A stretch of DNA of 64,000 bases from Streptomyces sp. CC53 (GTDB taxonomy: Bacteria > Actinomycetota > Actinomycetes > Streptomycetales > Streptomycetaceae): contig NZ_MKXB01000064.1 in NCBI RefSeq assembly GCF_001865245.1, forward strand, positions 1-64,000, read 5' to 3'. Below the pieces are notes generated by a model. That model made no database searches and was not told the DNA's origin. It worked only from the letters and a program-made list of their open reading frames with translations. Shown in pieces: positions 7,231-16,334 of the stretch (position 1 is the stretch's first letter; every line of letters begins with the position of its first letter). A program made the translations under genes and the position numbers.

Positions 7231-9585
7231 ATGTCCAAGGCCTACAGGGGAAAGATCGCCCTAGACGTCCGCGACTCCCGGCCGGACTGGGAGCCGTTCC
7301 TTGCGCCCCGGGCGCCGGAGAACGCCCCGAACGTACTGCTCATCGCCTGGGACGACGTGGGCTACGGGACGATGGACTGCTTCGGTGGGCCGGTACGGAC
7401 CCCGACGATGTCGCGCATCGCCGACATGGGCGTCCGCTGCTCGAACTTCCACACGACCGCGCTGTGCTCCCCCACCCGGGCGTCGCTCCTGACCGGCCGC
7501 AACGCCACGTCGAACGGGATGGCGACGATCGCCGAGTTCAGCTCCGGCTTCCCGGGGATCTCCACCCGCATCCCGTTCGAGAACGGCTTCGTGTCCGAGG
7601 TCCTGGCGGAGCGCGGTTACAACACGTACTGCGTCGGGAAGTGGCACCTGACGCCCGGCGAGGAGACCAACATGGCCGCCTTCAAGGGGCGCTGGCCTCT
7701 CGGGCGCGGCTTCGAGCGGTTCTACGGCTTCCTCGGCGGCGAATCGAGCTGCTGGTACCCGGACCTGATCCACGACAACCACCCCGTGGACCCGCCGGCC
7801 ACGCCGGAGGAGGGCTACCACATCGCGAAGGACTTCTCGGACAAGGCCATCCGGTTCATCCGCGACGCGAAGGCCGTCGACCCGGGCAAGCCGTTCTTCA
7901 TGTACCTCTCCCTCGACGCGGCGCACGCGCCGCACCATGTCTTCGCCGAGTGGGCCGACCGCTACCAGGGCGTCTTCGACGAGGGGTACGAGGCCGTCCG
8001 GCCCGGGATCCTGCGCCGACAGAAGGAGCTCGGTCTGCTGCCGGAGGACACGGAACTGTCCGGCATCAACCCGCACGGCGAGCCCGCGGCGACGGGGCAG
8101 GGCGGCCGGTCGTGGCCGACGCTCGACACCGTGCGGCCCTGGGACGGGCTCAGCGACGACGAGCGGCGGCTGTTCGTCCGGATGGCGGAGGTCTTCGCCG
8201 GCTACGTCTCCTACACCGACGACCAGCTGGGCCGGGTCCTCGACTACCTGGAGTCCGCGGGGGAGCTCGACAACACGATCATCGTGGCGGTGTCCGACAA
8301 CGGGGCCAGCGGCGAGGGCGGACCGGACGGCACGTTCAACGAGTGGCGGTTCTTCAACGGCGTGCCGACCCCGGCCGAGCTCTCCCTGGAACACCTCGAC
8401 GAGCTCGGCAGCCCCTCGTCGTACAACCACTACAACACCGGGTGGGCCTGGGCCTTCGACACCCCGTTCCCTTACTGGAAGCGCTGGGCCGGCTACGAGG
8501 GCGGCGTGGCCGACATGTGCCTCGTCGCCTGGCCGGCGGGCATCCCGGCGCGGGGCGAGGTGCGCTCCCAGTACCTCCACGCGGTGGACGTCGTCCCCAC
8601 CCTCTACGACCTGCTGGGCGTGGAACCGCCCGAGACACTCAAGGGCCGTCCGCAGAGCCCGATCGAGGGTGAGAGCTTCGCCGCCGCCCTCACCGACCCG
8701 GCGGCGCCCGGGCGGGAGACGCAGTTCTACGCGATGCTGGGCCAGCGGTCCCTGTACCACGAGGGCTGGCTGGCCTGCACCGTCCACCCGCCGCTGAGCG
8801 GCTGGGGCGACTTCGCCCACGACACATGGGAGCTGTACGACCTGACGCGCGACCGCGCGCAGTCGACGGACCTGGCCGCGCGGGAACCGGAGCGGCTGGA
8901 GACCCTCAAGAGCCTCTGGTACTACTACGCCGGCCTCTACCACGGGCTCCCGCTGGACGACCGCACCGCCCTGGAGCAGACCCTGGCGGACCGTCCGCGG
9001 GGGAACCCGGAACGCAGCCGCTACGTGTACTACCCCGACTCCGCGCCGGTGCCCGAGCAGTCCGGCGTGGTCACCGGCGGCCGGTCGTACACCATCGCCG
9101 CCGGGGTGGACGTCGACTCGGCCGACGCCGAAGGCGTCCTGTACGCCCACGGCGGCGTGACGGGCGGCCACAGCCTGTACGTCAAGGACCACCGGCTGCA
9201 CTACGCGTTCAACTGGGTCGGCACCACCCTGCAGGTCGTGGATGCCGACCGCGACCTCCCTGCGGGCAGGCACGTCCTGACGGCCGAGTTCGCGGCGGAA
9301 GGCCGCAGCAGCGACCCGGCGATGCCCGGCGCCACGGGCACGCTCACCCTCTACGTGGACGACCAGGAGGTGGGTCACCGCGACATCGTCACCCAGCCCG
9401 GTGCCTTCTGCCTCGTCGGGGACGGCATCTGCGTGGGCCGCGACGACGCCTCACCGGTCACCCCCGACTACACGGGGCCGTTCCCGTTCACCGGGGGCAC
9501 CATCGACAAGGTCGTCGTCGACGTCTCCGGCGACCGGTACGTCGACCACGAGGCGCAGGTGCGCGGCTGGTTCCTCAACGACTGA
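7231..9585 (+). CDS. Arylsulfatase-family sulfatase with C-terminal accessory domain
   Basis: A 784-residue sulfatase hydrolysing sulfate esters by a formylglycine nucleophile. The signature CSPTRASLLTGR begins at Cys79, the residue expected to be converted by the maturase. The metal-site aspartates are in LLIAWDDVGYG (about residues 36-46) and VSDNGASGEGG; KWHL and AHAPHH supply other active-site residues. Residues past about 600 form an extra beta-rich region (GVVTGGRSYTIAAGVDVD; SLYVKDHRLHYAFNW). No signal peptide is visible, so it may act in the cytoplasm on imported substrates. AGGAG seven bases before ATG supports the start. Confidence 0.9.
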   Translation: MSKAYRGKIALDVRDSRPDWEPFLAPRAPENAPNVLLIAWDDVGYGTMDCFGGPVRTPTMSRIADMGVRCSNFHTTALCSPTRASLLTGRNATSNGMATIAEFSSGFPGISTRIPFENGFVSEVLAERGYNTYCVGKWHLTPGEETNMAAFKGRWPLGRGFERFYGFLGGESSCWYPDLIHDNHPVDPPATPEEGYHIAKDFSDKAIRFIRDAKAVDPGKPFFMYLSLDAAHAPHHVFAEWADRYQGVFDEGYEAVRPGILRRQKELGLLPEDTELSGINPHGEPAATGQGGRSWPTLDTVRPWDGLSDDERRLFVRMAEVFAGYVSYTDDQLGRVLDYLESAGELDNTIIVAVSDNGASGEGGPDGTFNEWRFFNGVPTPAELSLEHLDELGSPSSYNHYNTGWAWAFDTPFPYWKRWAGYEGGVADMCLVAWPAGIPARGEVRSQYLHAVDVVPTLYDLLGVEPPETLKGRPQSPIEGESFAAALTDPAAPGRETQFYAMLGQRSLYHEGWLACTVHPPLSGWGDFAHDTWELYDLTRDRAQSTDLAAREPERLETLKSLWYYYAGLYHGLPLDDRTALEQTLADRPRGNPERSRYVYYPDSAPVPEQSGVVTGGRSYTIAAGVDVDSADAEGVLYAHGGVTGGHSLYVKDHRLHYAFNWVGTTLQVVDADRDLPAGRHVLTAEFAAEGRSSDPAMPGATGTLTLYVDDQEVGHRDIVTQPGAFCLVGDGICVGRDDASPVTPDYTGPFPFTGGTIDKVVVDVSGDRYVDHEAQVRGWFLND

Positions 9586-9620
9586 TCGGCAGACGGGGGG
9601 TAGGGCAAAGGAGCAACGAC

Positions 9621-10028
9621 ATGAATCTGGCCTACGACTACCCGGTCCTCGGGGCGTTCTGGACGGTCATGTGGATCTTCCTGTGGGTGCTGTGGATCGT
9701 CCTCCTCTTCCGCATCATCGCGGACGTCTTCCGCGACGACACCCTCGGCGGACTCGCCAAGACGGGGTGGCTGATCTTCGTGATCGTGCTGCCGTTCCTC
9801 GGCGTCTTCGTCTACGTGATCGCACGCGGCAAGGGCATGGGCCGCAGGGAGGCCGAACACGCGCAGGCGCAACGGCAGGCGCTCGACGACTACATCCGCG
9901 AGACCGCCGGTGCCGGGGCGGGCTCCGGGAACCACGCCGAGCAGCTGGCCCGGCTCTCCGAACTGCGCTCGCGGGGCGAGATCACCGAGGAGGAGTTCCG
10001 GCGGGCCAAGGAGAAGGTCCTGCACTGA
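9621..10028 (+). CDS. PLDc_N/SHOCT membrane protein
   Basis: A 135-residue protein. Two hydrophobic helices (about residues 8-33 and 48-68) form a PLDc_N-like membrane hairpin with RIIADVFRDDTLGGLAKTGWL between them. The C-terminus is a SHOCT motif (EQLARLSELRSRGEITEEEFRRAKEKVL), a short oligomerisation module. Function unknown. It lies 35 bp after the sulfatase stop with its own ribosome site (AAGGAG), so it is probably read from the same transcript. Confidence 0.82.
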   Translation: MNLAYDYPVLGAFWTVMWIFLWVLWIVLLFRIIADVFRDDTLGGLAKTGWLIFVIVLPFLGVFVYVIARGKGMGRREAEHAQAQRQALDDYIRETAGAGAGSGNHAEQLARLSELRSRGEITEEEFRRAKEKVLH

Positions 10029-10133
10029 CCCGGCCGCCGCCGGGCAGGACGCAGCGGTGCGTGCCGCGCCACGGCGCGGCACGCACCCGTGTCCTTGGCG
10101 GGGAAACGCCGCCCTGCGTGGTTTCTTGGGCCC

Positions 10134-11135
10134 ATGCCCAGCGGAGTACGCGCACGTGTCCTGCCCGCCTCCCAGCGCCGTTCGCTGGACGACCTCGCAC
10201 AGGACCTGGACCTGTCGCACGGGGACACCGTGTCCAAGCGGTCGGCGTTCTGGACGATGCTGACGCTGTCGTCGGTCATCGCGGCGGGCGGGGTCCTCAC
10301 CGACTCGACCGCGACGGTGATCGGAGCCATGATCATCGCCCCGCTGTCGACCCCGATCATGGGCATCGCGCTCGGCTCGGTCCAGCGCCGCCGCACGGGC
10401 TCGGCCAAGGTCGTCCTGCTCGCCTGCGCGCTCGTGATCGCGATCGGCGCCGTGTTCTCGACGGTGCTGCCCGGCAGCTACGAACTGCTCTCCAACAGCC
10501 AGATCGCGTCCCGCACCTCACCCGGCATCATGGACCTGGTCGCTGCTCTGGCCACGGGCTTCGCGGGCGCGGTGGCACTCGCCCGGCGCGATGTCGCCGC
10601 CGTGCTGCCCGGGGTCGCGATCGCCATCTCGCTCGTCCCGCCCCTGGTGGTCGCCGGGGTCTGCCTGGGGCGCCTCGCCGGGTGGCTGGCGCTGGGCGCC
10701 CTGGTGCTGTTCGTGTCCAACCTGTTCGCCCTGGTCTTCGGCGGCATGGTCGTCTTCGCCGCGCTCCGCCACGGCGGCCCGGCGGGACGGGAGCCGGGGC
10801 GGCCCGCCCGCCGGACGTACGCCGCCATGACCTTCCTGTTCGCCGTCGTGGTCGTGCCGCTGTCCGCGAACACCGCCCTGACGCTGCTGCTGGACACGTG
10901 GACCGGCCGGGCCAAGGCGGCGGCGGAGGATTGGCTGGCGGACCAGCCGGACGCGTCCGTCACGAGCGTCGACGCGAAGTCCCGCACGATGTACATCCAG
11001 GTCCGCCTGCCCGGCGACCTGCCGCCCGTGCAGGGGCTGCTGGACCGGCTCGACGGGCAGCTCCCGGACGGCGTGCCCGTCGTGGTGGACGCCTCGCGGG
11101 GCCGGAGCATCGACGCGGGCCGAGTCGGGCAGTGA
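10134..11135 (+). CDS. DUF389 family membrane protein
   Basis: A 333-residue protein with a short cytosolic N-terminus, about six membrane helices and a soluble C-terminal domain. The segment TVIGAMIIAPLSTPIMGIALGSV (split by family position about residues 62-84) is the DUF389 hallmark. Function is unknown; transport has been suggested for the family. ATG 10134 fits the family better than the upstream GTG 10089, but neither has a good ribosome site, so a leaderless transcript is possible. It converges on the next gene with only 36 bp between stops. Confidence 0.78.
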   Translation: MPSGVRARVLPASQRRSLDDLAQDLDLSHGDTVSKRSAFWTMLTLSSVIAAGGVLTDSTATVIGAMIIAPLSTPIMGIALGSVQRRRTGSAKVVLLACALVIAIGAVFSTVLPGSYELLSNSQIASRTSPGIMDLVAALATGFAGAVALARRDVAAVLPGVAIAISLVPPLVVAGVCLGRLAGWLALGALVLFVSNLFALVFGGMVVFAALRHGGPAGREPGRPARRTYAAMTFLFAVVVVPLSANTALTLLLDTWTGRAKAAAEDWLADQPDASVTSVDAKSRTMYIQVRLPGDLPPVQGLLDRLDGQLPDGVPVVVDASRGRSIDAGRVGQ

Positions 11136-11171
11136 GCCCGCGGGGCGCCGGGGAGCCCACCAGCGCGGGCC

Positions 11172-12494
11172 TCATCCGGCGGCGGGCCGCGGCCCCGCCG
11201 CCCGCGGGGGCTCGTCGTCGTCCAGGAACTCGCGGACGCCGAAGGCGGCCAGGGTGATCACCGCCGTCCACACCACCACGGCGGTCGTCGGGTAGCTCCA
11301 GGTGAACAGGACGACCGCCGCTGCCACGAGGACGGCCACCCCGATCCAGCGCTTGTAGCGGTGCACGAACCGCCCGACGGGCCCCGAGCGCCATCCGGCG
11401 GACTTCGCCACGTCCCGCAGCGCGCCGACGCTCCTGCGGCCGCCGGAGCGGGTCAGCACGGCGGCCCGCGACGGCCCCGCCAGGAACGCCCCCACGGCGG
11501 TGAACACGGCGACCGCGCCCAGCGCACGGGCAGCCGCACGCAGGAACCGGACCAGGGTGTCGTACACCTCCCCCGCCGCCGCCTGGGAGACGTCGGGCGG
11601 CAGCCGGTCGAGGTAGACGTCCCGCGTGACGGTCAGGGCGATACCGAGGATCACCATGGCCACGAACACGGCCACCCCGGTCCCGATCAGCGCGTGGCGG
11701 CGGTCGAACGCCACGTACACCCCGGCGGCCGCGACGAGCAGCGCGATGAGGGGCAGCCAGCCGCCGAGGATCTCCAGCACCCGGACGTAGGTGCGGACCT
11801 CGCCGATGTCCTTCGAAGCGAACACCACGAAGTCGGTCTGCACGGCGGGAATCCGCGCGGCGGGCGCGAAGCCGGCGTCGACCAGCCGTTCCTTGACCAG
11901 GGCGACGATCGGACCCACGTCGACGGCGACCTCGTCGCCCTCCAGCTTGACGACGCCGTCGGCCTCGCCCGTCAGCGCCCGGTCCAGCAGCGTGTGCGCC
12001 CGCCGGTTGGCGTCGACCCACACCGTCTCGAACGCCTCACTGCCGACGACCCGCTCCACGGTGTCCCTGACCAGCTGCCGGAGCCCGTTCTCGATGGGCT
12101 CGTCCAGCGTGCCCAACAGCTCCGCCAGGCGCGGGGGGACGCCCTGCTGGGCGGCCGCGTCCGTGAGCTGCTGCACGAGCGCCTCGACGTCCACCCGGTC
12201 CAGGACGACGTCGGTGACGCGGTCGGCGACGGCCGCCTGCACGTCGGGATCGCTCGCCAGCGGCGCGACGGTGGCGACGTAGCGGTCGGTGTCCTGCACG
12301 ATGCTGTCGGCCCACACCGCGACGACGGCGAGCATCGACAGCAGTGCGGCGAGCAGCACGAGCACGGTCGAGCCGACGGAGCGCAGCACGTGGCGCCGCG
12401 GGGGGCGGGACTCCAGGGCGTTCAGCCGCCGCCTCAGCTCGTCCAGTTCGCTGCCCGCCCCCGGTGGGGGCGCCGGGCCGTCGACGTCGCTCAT
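11172..12494 (-). CDS. Integral membrane protein of unknown function
   Basis: A 440-residue protein. An N-terminal coiled-coil stretch (ELDELRRRLNALES) precedes a first membrane helix (about residues 38-62), then a roughly 180-residue extracytoplasmic region (VQDTDRYVATVAPLASDPDVQAA) and four or five further helices. This layout recurs in hypothetical streptomycete membrane proteins; I recognise no catalytic motif. The start is preceded by AGGGG. A role in envelope stress is only suggested by its neighbours. Confidence 0.7.
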   Translation of the reverse strand: MSDVDGPAPPPGAGSELDELRRRLNALESRPPRRHVLRSVGSTVLVLLAALLSMLAVVAVWADSIVQDTDRYVATVAPLASDPDVQAAVADRVTDVVLDRVDVEALVQQLTDAAAQQGVPPRLAELLGTLDEPIENGLRQLVRDTVERVVGSEAFETVWVDANRRAHTLLDRALTGEADGVVKLEGDEVAVDVGPIVALVKERLVDAGFAPAARIPAVQTDFVVFASKDIGEVRTYVRVLEILGGWLPLIALLVAAAGVYVAFDRRHALIGTGVAVFVAMVILGIALTVTRDVYLDRLPPDVSQAAAGEVYDTLVRFLRAAARALGAVAVFTAVGAFLAGPSRAAVLTRSGGRRSVGALRDVAKSAGWRSGPVGRFVHRYKRWIGVAVLVAAAVVLFTWSYPTTAVVVWTAVITLAAFGVREFLDDDEPPRAAGPRPAAG

Positions 12495-12663
12495 GGCCCC
12501 TAGCAGACGCGGACGGCGGGGCGCCCGCCAGCGGTGGGCCCTGTTCGGGTGACGGCACCGAAGGTGCGGGGGCGGCGGGCCGGTGGTGGACTGGGGGTGC
12601 GGGAGCAGCCGGCCGTTCCGGTGCGGAGGCGCGCCCCCGCACCCGATCCGAGAAGGGGACGCC

Positions 12664-13107
12664 GTGAACACAGAGAACGAGCCGACGGGTCCGATCGACT
12701 ACCTGGTCGTCGAGTTCCCCGGCAACCGGATGACGGGGGAGGGCTTCCCCCTGCTGGTGGACCTCGTGGACCGCGGTCTGATCCGGATCCTGGACCTGGT
12801 CTTCATCCGGAAGGAGGAGGACGGCTCGGTGACGGGGATGGAGATCGCCGACCTCACCGGGGACGGCCGCCTCGACCTGGCCGTCTTCGACGGCGCGTCC
12901 TCGGGCCTCCTGGGCCAGGACGACCTCGATGAGGCCGCCGTCGCGGTGCAGCCCGGCAGTTCCGCCGGGATCCTGGTCTACGAGAACCTGTGGGCCGCCC
13001 CGTTCGCCGCCGCCCTGCACCGTGGCGGCGCACAGCTCGTCGCCTCCGGCCGCATCCCGGCGACCGCCCTGGTCGCCGCCCTGGACGCGGTCGAGGAAGC
13101 CGACTGA
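12664..13107 (+). CDS. DUF6325-like small protein
   Basis: A 147-residue acidic soluble protein beginning PTGPIDYLVVEFPGNRMTG and continuing with LLVDLVDRGLIRILDLVFIRK, the pattern of DUF6325 proteins, which often sit beside SHOCT proteins in actinobacteria. Function unknown. GTG 12664 is chosen because GGGG lies seven bases upstream; an in-frame ATG at 12583 would add a low-complexity stretch. It is followed after 41 bp by a SHOCT protein gene, probably in one operon. Confidence 0.78.
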   Translation: MNTENEPTGPIDYLVVEFPGNRMTGEGFPLLVDLVDRGLIRILDLVFIRKEEDGSVTGMEIADLTGDGRLDLAVFDGASSGLLGQDDLDEAAVAVQPGSSAGILVYENLWAAPFAAALHRGGAQLVASGRIPATALVAALDAVEEAD

Positions 13108-13148
13108 GCCGCTGCCCGCAGCCCCTGACACATAGGAAGGACACAGCC

Positions 13149-13451
13149 ATGCCGGGTCTGATCCGCGGGGTCGCCCGCACCGCCGTCGTCGCGGGAACGG
13201 CGACCGCCGTGTCGAACCGGGTGACACGGCGCCAGCAGGGCCGCTGGGCCTCCCAGCCGGGATACGCCGAGGCCCCGCCGCCGCCCGCGGCACCGTCCCC
13301 GCCCCAGGCTCCGCCGAGCACGGCCGCCGGGGCGTCCTCCGGCACAGCGGACACGATCGAGCAGCTCAGGCAGCTCGGGGAACTGAAGGCGCAGGGGGTG
13401 CTCACCGAGGCGGAGTTCGAGGACCAGAAGCGCAAGCTGCTGGGTTCCTGA
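13149..13451 (+). CDS. Small SHOCT-domain protein
   Basis: A 100-residue protein with a short basic/hydrophobic N-terminus (LIRGVARTAVVAGTATAVSN), a Pro/Ala-rich linker and a C-terminal SHOCT motif (IEQLRQLGELKAQGVLTEAEFEDQKRKLL). It resembles the SHOCT module of the protein at 9621-10028 and likely self-associates. It is the second gene of the DUF6325-SHOCT pair, with an AAGGAAGG ribosome site. Confidence 0.78.
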   Translation: MPGLIRGVARTAVVAGTATAVSNRVTRRQQGRWASQPGYAEAPPPPAAPSPPQAPPSTAAGASSGTADTIEQLRQLGELKAQGVLTEAEFEDQKRKLLGS

Positions 13452-13844
13452 CACCCATGCGACCGTGACCGCCGGGAAGCCGACGGGCACGGTCGACTGC
13501 CCTGCTGGCCTGCCCGCCGCGAGCGGGGCGGTGGCGCGGCCCACCGTGGTGGGGGCCTCCGAGAACACCGGCTGCCGGGACCCCCTGGGGGAAGCGACGA
13601 GGCACACAGCCGCGGACCCCGGCTCTCCGCCGGCGGGCGGGCGCGGCAGGTCGGACCGGCGGTGCGACGCCGACGGGCCGGCCCGCGCGCACCGGGGTGC
13701 GGCGCTGACGTGCCGGCACGCTGACGTCTCGGCACGCGCCGCGTCGGGCGGGGCGGTGAAGCGGCCCCGCCCGGCCTGCCGGCCGACCGGGGGCACTCCG
13801 GCGCGACGGCCCGGCACGGCACGCACAGCGGAAGGGGACCTGGG
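13452..13844. other. Intergenic stretch without a recognised gene
   Basis: About 390 bp of GC-rich sequence between the SHOCT gene and the potassium channel gene. Open frames here have no recognisable domain and no ribosome sites. The only functional piece I can point to is the GAAGGGGACC ribosome site just before the channel gene. Confidence 0.6.
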
Positions 13845-14453
13845 ATGGCCGACCCGGCAGCCGCCGGCACCACGGGGGATCCCTCCCGAGGCCCCGGCTG
13901 GCCGCGCGGCAACCGGCGCGCCGCGCTGGTCATGCTCGCGCGCGCCCTCCTGGTGGCGGTGTGCGTCGTCCTGGCGTACTACCTCCTGCCGATGGACAGA
14001 CCAGGCACGCTCCGCACGGTGACGGTGCTCGTGGGCGGGGTGCTCGCGGTGCTGCTGGTCTTCGCCTGGGAGGTGCGGACCATCATCCGCTCGCCCTACC
14101 CGCGGCTGCGGGCCGTGGAAGCGCTCATCACCACGCTGGTGCTGTTCCTGGTGGTCTTCGCGAGCGTCTACTACCTGCTGGAACGTGCCTCCCCCGGCTC
14201 CTTCAGCGAACCGCTGACCAGGACGGACGCCCTGTACTTCGCCCTCACCACGTTCGCCACGGTGGGTTTCGGGGACATCGTGGCGGTGACCCAGGCGGGA
14301 CGGGTGGTGGCGATGCTGCAGATGGCCGGGGGGCTGCTGCTCGCGGGCGTCGCGGCCCGCATCCTGACGGAGGCGATCCGGACGGGTCTCGGTCAGCGGC
14401 GCGACCGCGGGGCCGGCGGGCCCGACGCGACCGGGCCGGACGACCGCTCCTGA
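13845..14453 (+). CDS. Two-pore-type potassium channel protein
   Basis: A 202-residue channel subunit. Hydrophobic segments lie at about 27-49, 57-77, 91-112 and 153-172, and the pore loop ALYFALTTFATVGFGDIVAVT carries the selectivity filter TVGFGD at residues 139-144. This is the Ion_trans_2 fold, four subunits forming a potassium pore. No RCK or nucleotide-binding domain follows, so gating by ligand is not evident. GAAGGGGACC precedes ATG. Confidence 0.88.
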   Translation: MADPAAAGTTGDPSRGPGWPRGNRRAALVMLARALLVAVCVVLAYYLLPMDRPGTLRTVTVLVGGVLAVLLVFAWEVRTIIRSPYPRLRAVEALITTLVLFLVVFASVYYLLERASPGSFSEPLTRTDALYFALTTFATVGFGDIVAVTQAGRVVAMLQMAGGLLLAGVAARILTEAIRTGLGQRRDRGAGGPDATGPDDRS

Positions 14454-14853
14454 CCGGGGGCAGCGGATCCGTTCACGGCCGGCCGGGGCGGCCGGGGGCC
14501 GCCGGGCCGCAGCGGGCGGGGACGCCCGCATCGGCACTCCCGTGGCCCGCCGCGCCGCATCTGCGCGGCACCCGTCGCGCAGCCTCGCCGTGCCGCGGCG
14601 GGACGGCCCGCGCCGCATGTCCGCCGCGTCTGTCGTGCCGCACCCCGGGCCGGGCTCCGTCGGGCCGCAGCAGGCCGGGCAGGCCCGAGCCCCGCTGCGC
14701 CGCACAGCGCCCGACTGACCGGGCCCCTCCCGCCGCACCGCAGCGGCCCGCGTCGGGCCGCACGCCCCCGCCCTGCCGTGCGCGCCCCGCACGCCGGCCC
14801 TGCCCTGGCGGGCCGCCCCGTCGGATGCGACGCGGCGGAAGGTGCCGGGCCGG
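14454..14853. other. Intergenic stretch without a recognised gene
   Basis: About 400 bp between convergent genes. It is very GC-rich, with irregular repetition of GCCGCA and CGGGCC words. I see no coding signature, RNA gene or clear terminator hairpin. Confidence 0.6.
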
Positions 14854-16086
14854 TCAGAGCGGCGGTCCCGCCAGATGGACGCCCGGGCGGTGGCGGGCGC
14901 GCACCGCCAGGGCGGCGACGTCGTCCTCGGCGTGGACCGCGTCGAGGCGGTCCAGCACGTCGTCCACCACTTCCTGGACCGTCCCGCCGGCGGGCAGGCG
15001 CAGTCCGGCGAGCCGGGCGAGCGAGTCGTCGATGTCCTCGCCGCGGCGCTCCACGAGACCGTCGGTGAACATGAGGAGGGTCTCGCCGGGCGCCAGCCGG
15101 CGCGTGGACATCTCGTATCCCCCGAGGCCGGTGCCGAGGGGCGGGCCGACCGGCACGGACACCAGCTCACCGGTGCCGTCCGGGGCGAACGCCACGGGTG
15201 GCAGGTGCCCGGCGCCGGCGAAGGCCACGGCGCCCCGGGCCGGGTCGACTCGTGCCAGCAGGCACGTCGCGGGCCGTCGGGTGCCGTCGTCCGTGACGGC
15301 GGAGTCCAGTTGCCGCAGGATCCTGTGCGGCGGCAGGTCGGTCGAGGCGATGTAGCGGAGCATCGAGCGGTACAGGTTCATGTCCACCGCCGCGTCGATG
15401 CCGTGCCCCATGACGTCGCCGATGACGAGCAGGGTCCGCCCGTAGTGGAGCCGTACGGTCTCGAACCAGTCCCCGCCGACCAGGGCCCCGCCCCCCGCGG
15501 GGAGGTAGCGCGTCGCCAGGTCCAGGTTGGGGTGCGGCCGGCCCGGCTCGGCGAGCAGGGCGCGCTGGAGGTGCATCGCCGTGTCCCGCACCCGGGCGTG
15601 GGCGCGGGCGTGCCCGACGTGGGCGGCGGCGAGGCGGGCCGCGAAGCGCGCCACCGCCACGTCGTCCGCTGCGAAGGGGCGCCGCTCCCGCAGGGCGAGG
15701 GCGCTGCCGTAACGGCCGCGCGGACCGGTCAGCGGGACGAGCAGCGCGTAAGGCGGACCGCCCGGCAGCAGAACCGGCTGCCCGTCGTCAGGCACCCGCG
15801 GGGTCAGGTCGGTGGCCGGTGGGCGGTGTCCGAGGAGACGGCCGGGACCGGCTGACACGCGCAGGGCGGCCGGGCCCGCCGGGCCGGTGCCGGGGGTGTC
15901 GGCCGCGAGCTCGACGAGCACGGCGTCGCAGACGTGCCGGTGCAGGAAACCGGCAAGCTCCTCGCACGTGGTGCGCTCGTCCAGCGCCGTGCCGACCGTG
16001 CCGACCGCCTGCTCCAGCAGTACCGGAAGCGTCGCGTCCGGCTCGTCCGCCGGCCTTCCCTGCCCGCCACCGCCGCTCCGACTCAC
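14854..16086 (-). CDS. PP2C-type serine/threonine phosphatase with GAF-like sensor
   Basis: A 410-residue protein. Residues about 20-170 look like a GAF sensor (DAVLVELAADTPG; FAADDVAVARFAARLAAAH). Residues about 190-400 are a SpoIIE/RsbU phosphatase: GGDWFE, VIGDVMGHGIDAA with metal-binding aspartates, GAGHLPP, and LLMFTDGLVERRGEDI. Such enzymes dephosphorylate anti-anti-sigma factors to release sigma factors of the SigB type. The start is GTG with GAGGAAGG eight bases upstream. It diverges from a universal stress protein gene. Confidence 0.87.
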   Translation of the reverse strand: MSRSGGGGQGRPADEPDATLPVLLEQAVGTVGTALDERTTCEELAGFLHRHVCDAVLVELAADTPGTGPAGPAALRVSAGPGRLLGHRPPATDLTPRVPDDGQPVLLPGGPPYALLVPLTGPRGRYGSALALRERRPFAADDVAVARFAARLAAAHVGHARAHARVRDTAMHLQRALLAEPGRPHPNLDLATRYLPAGGGALVGGDWFETVRLHYGRTLLVIGDVMGHGIDAAVDMNLYRSMLRYIASTDLPPHRILRQLDSAVTDDGTRRPATCLLARVDPARGAVAFAGAGHLPPVAFAPDGTGELVSVPVGPPLGTGLGGYEMSTRRLAPGETLLMFTDGLVERRGEDIDDSLARLAGLRLPAGGTVQEVVDDVLDRLDAVHAEDDVAALAVRARHRPGVHLAGPPL

Positions 16087-16334
16087 CCGTCGCCTTCCTC
16101 ACCGTCGCCCCCGCGATCAGGGGGCGCTCCCGCTCCATCATCGGGCGAGTCGCGTCCGGGGGCTCCTCGGCGCTCGCGACCGCCGGGGCCGCGGAACGCT
16201 CGGGGTGCCGCCGGGGGCCGAGGCTCCGGGCGCTGCGCGGCATCGTCCGGCATCCCTGGCCGCCGGCGGGCCGGTGTGCCCAGAATGGTTCAGGAGCAAC
16301 TGCTCCCCGGCCGCGTTCCAGGACGGTGTGCGCG

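Noticed and set aside
5896..9585. Giant 1229-codon frame upstream of and including the sulfatase
   Set aside because: The first 440 codons are an out-of-phase shadow of the antiporter gene; the ribosome site and motifs place the real start at 7231.
9580..9603. GACT-N14-GGGTAG as a SigB promoter for the SHOCT protein at 9621
   Set aside because: The transcript would start almost on the ribosome site and the -35 match is weak; read-through from the sulfatase gene is more likely.
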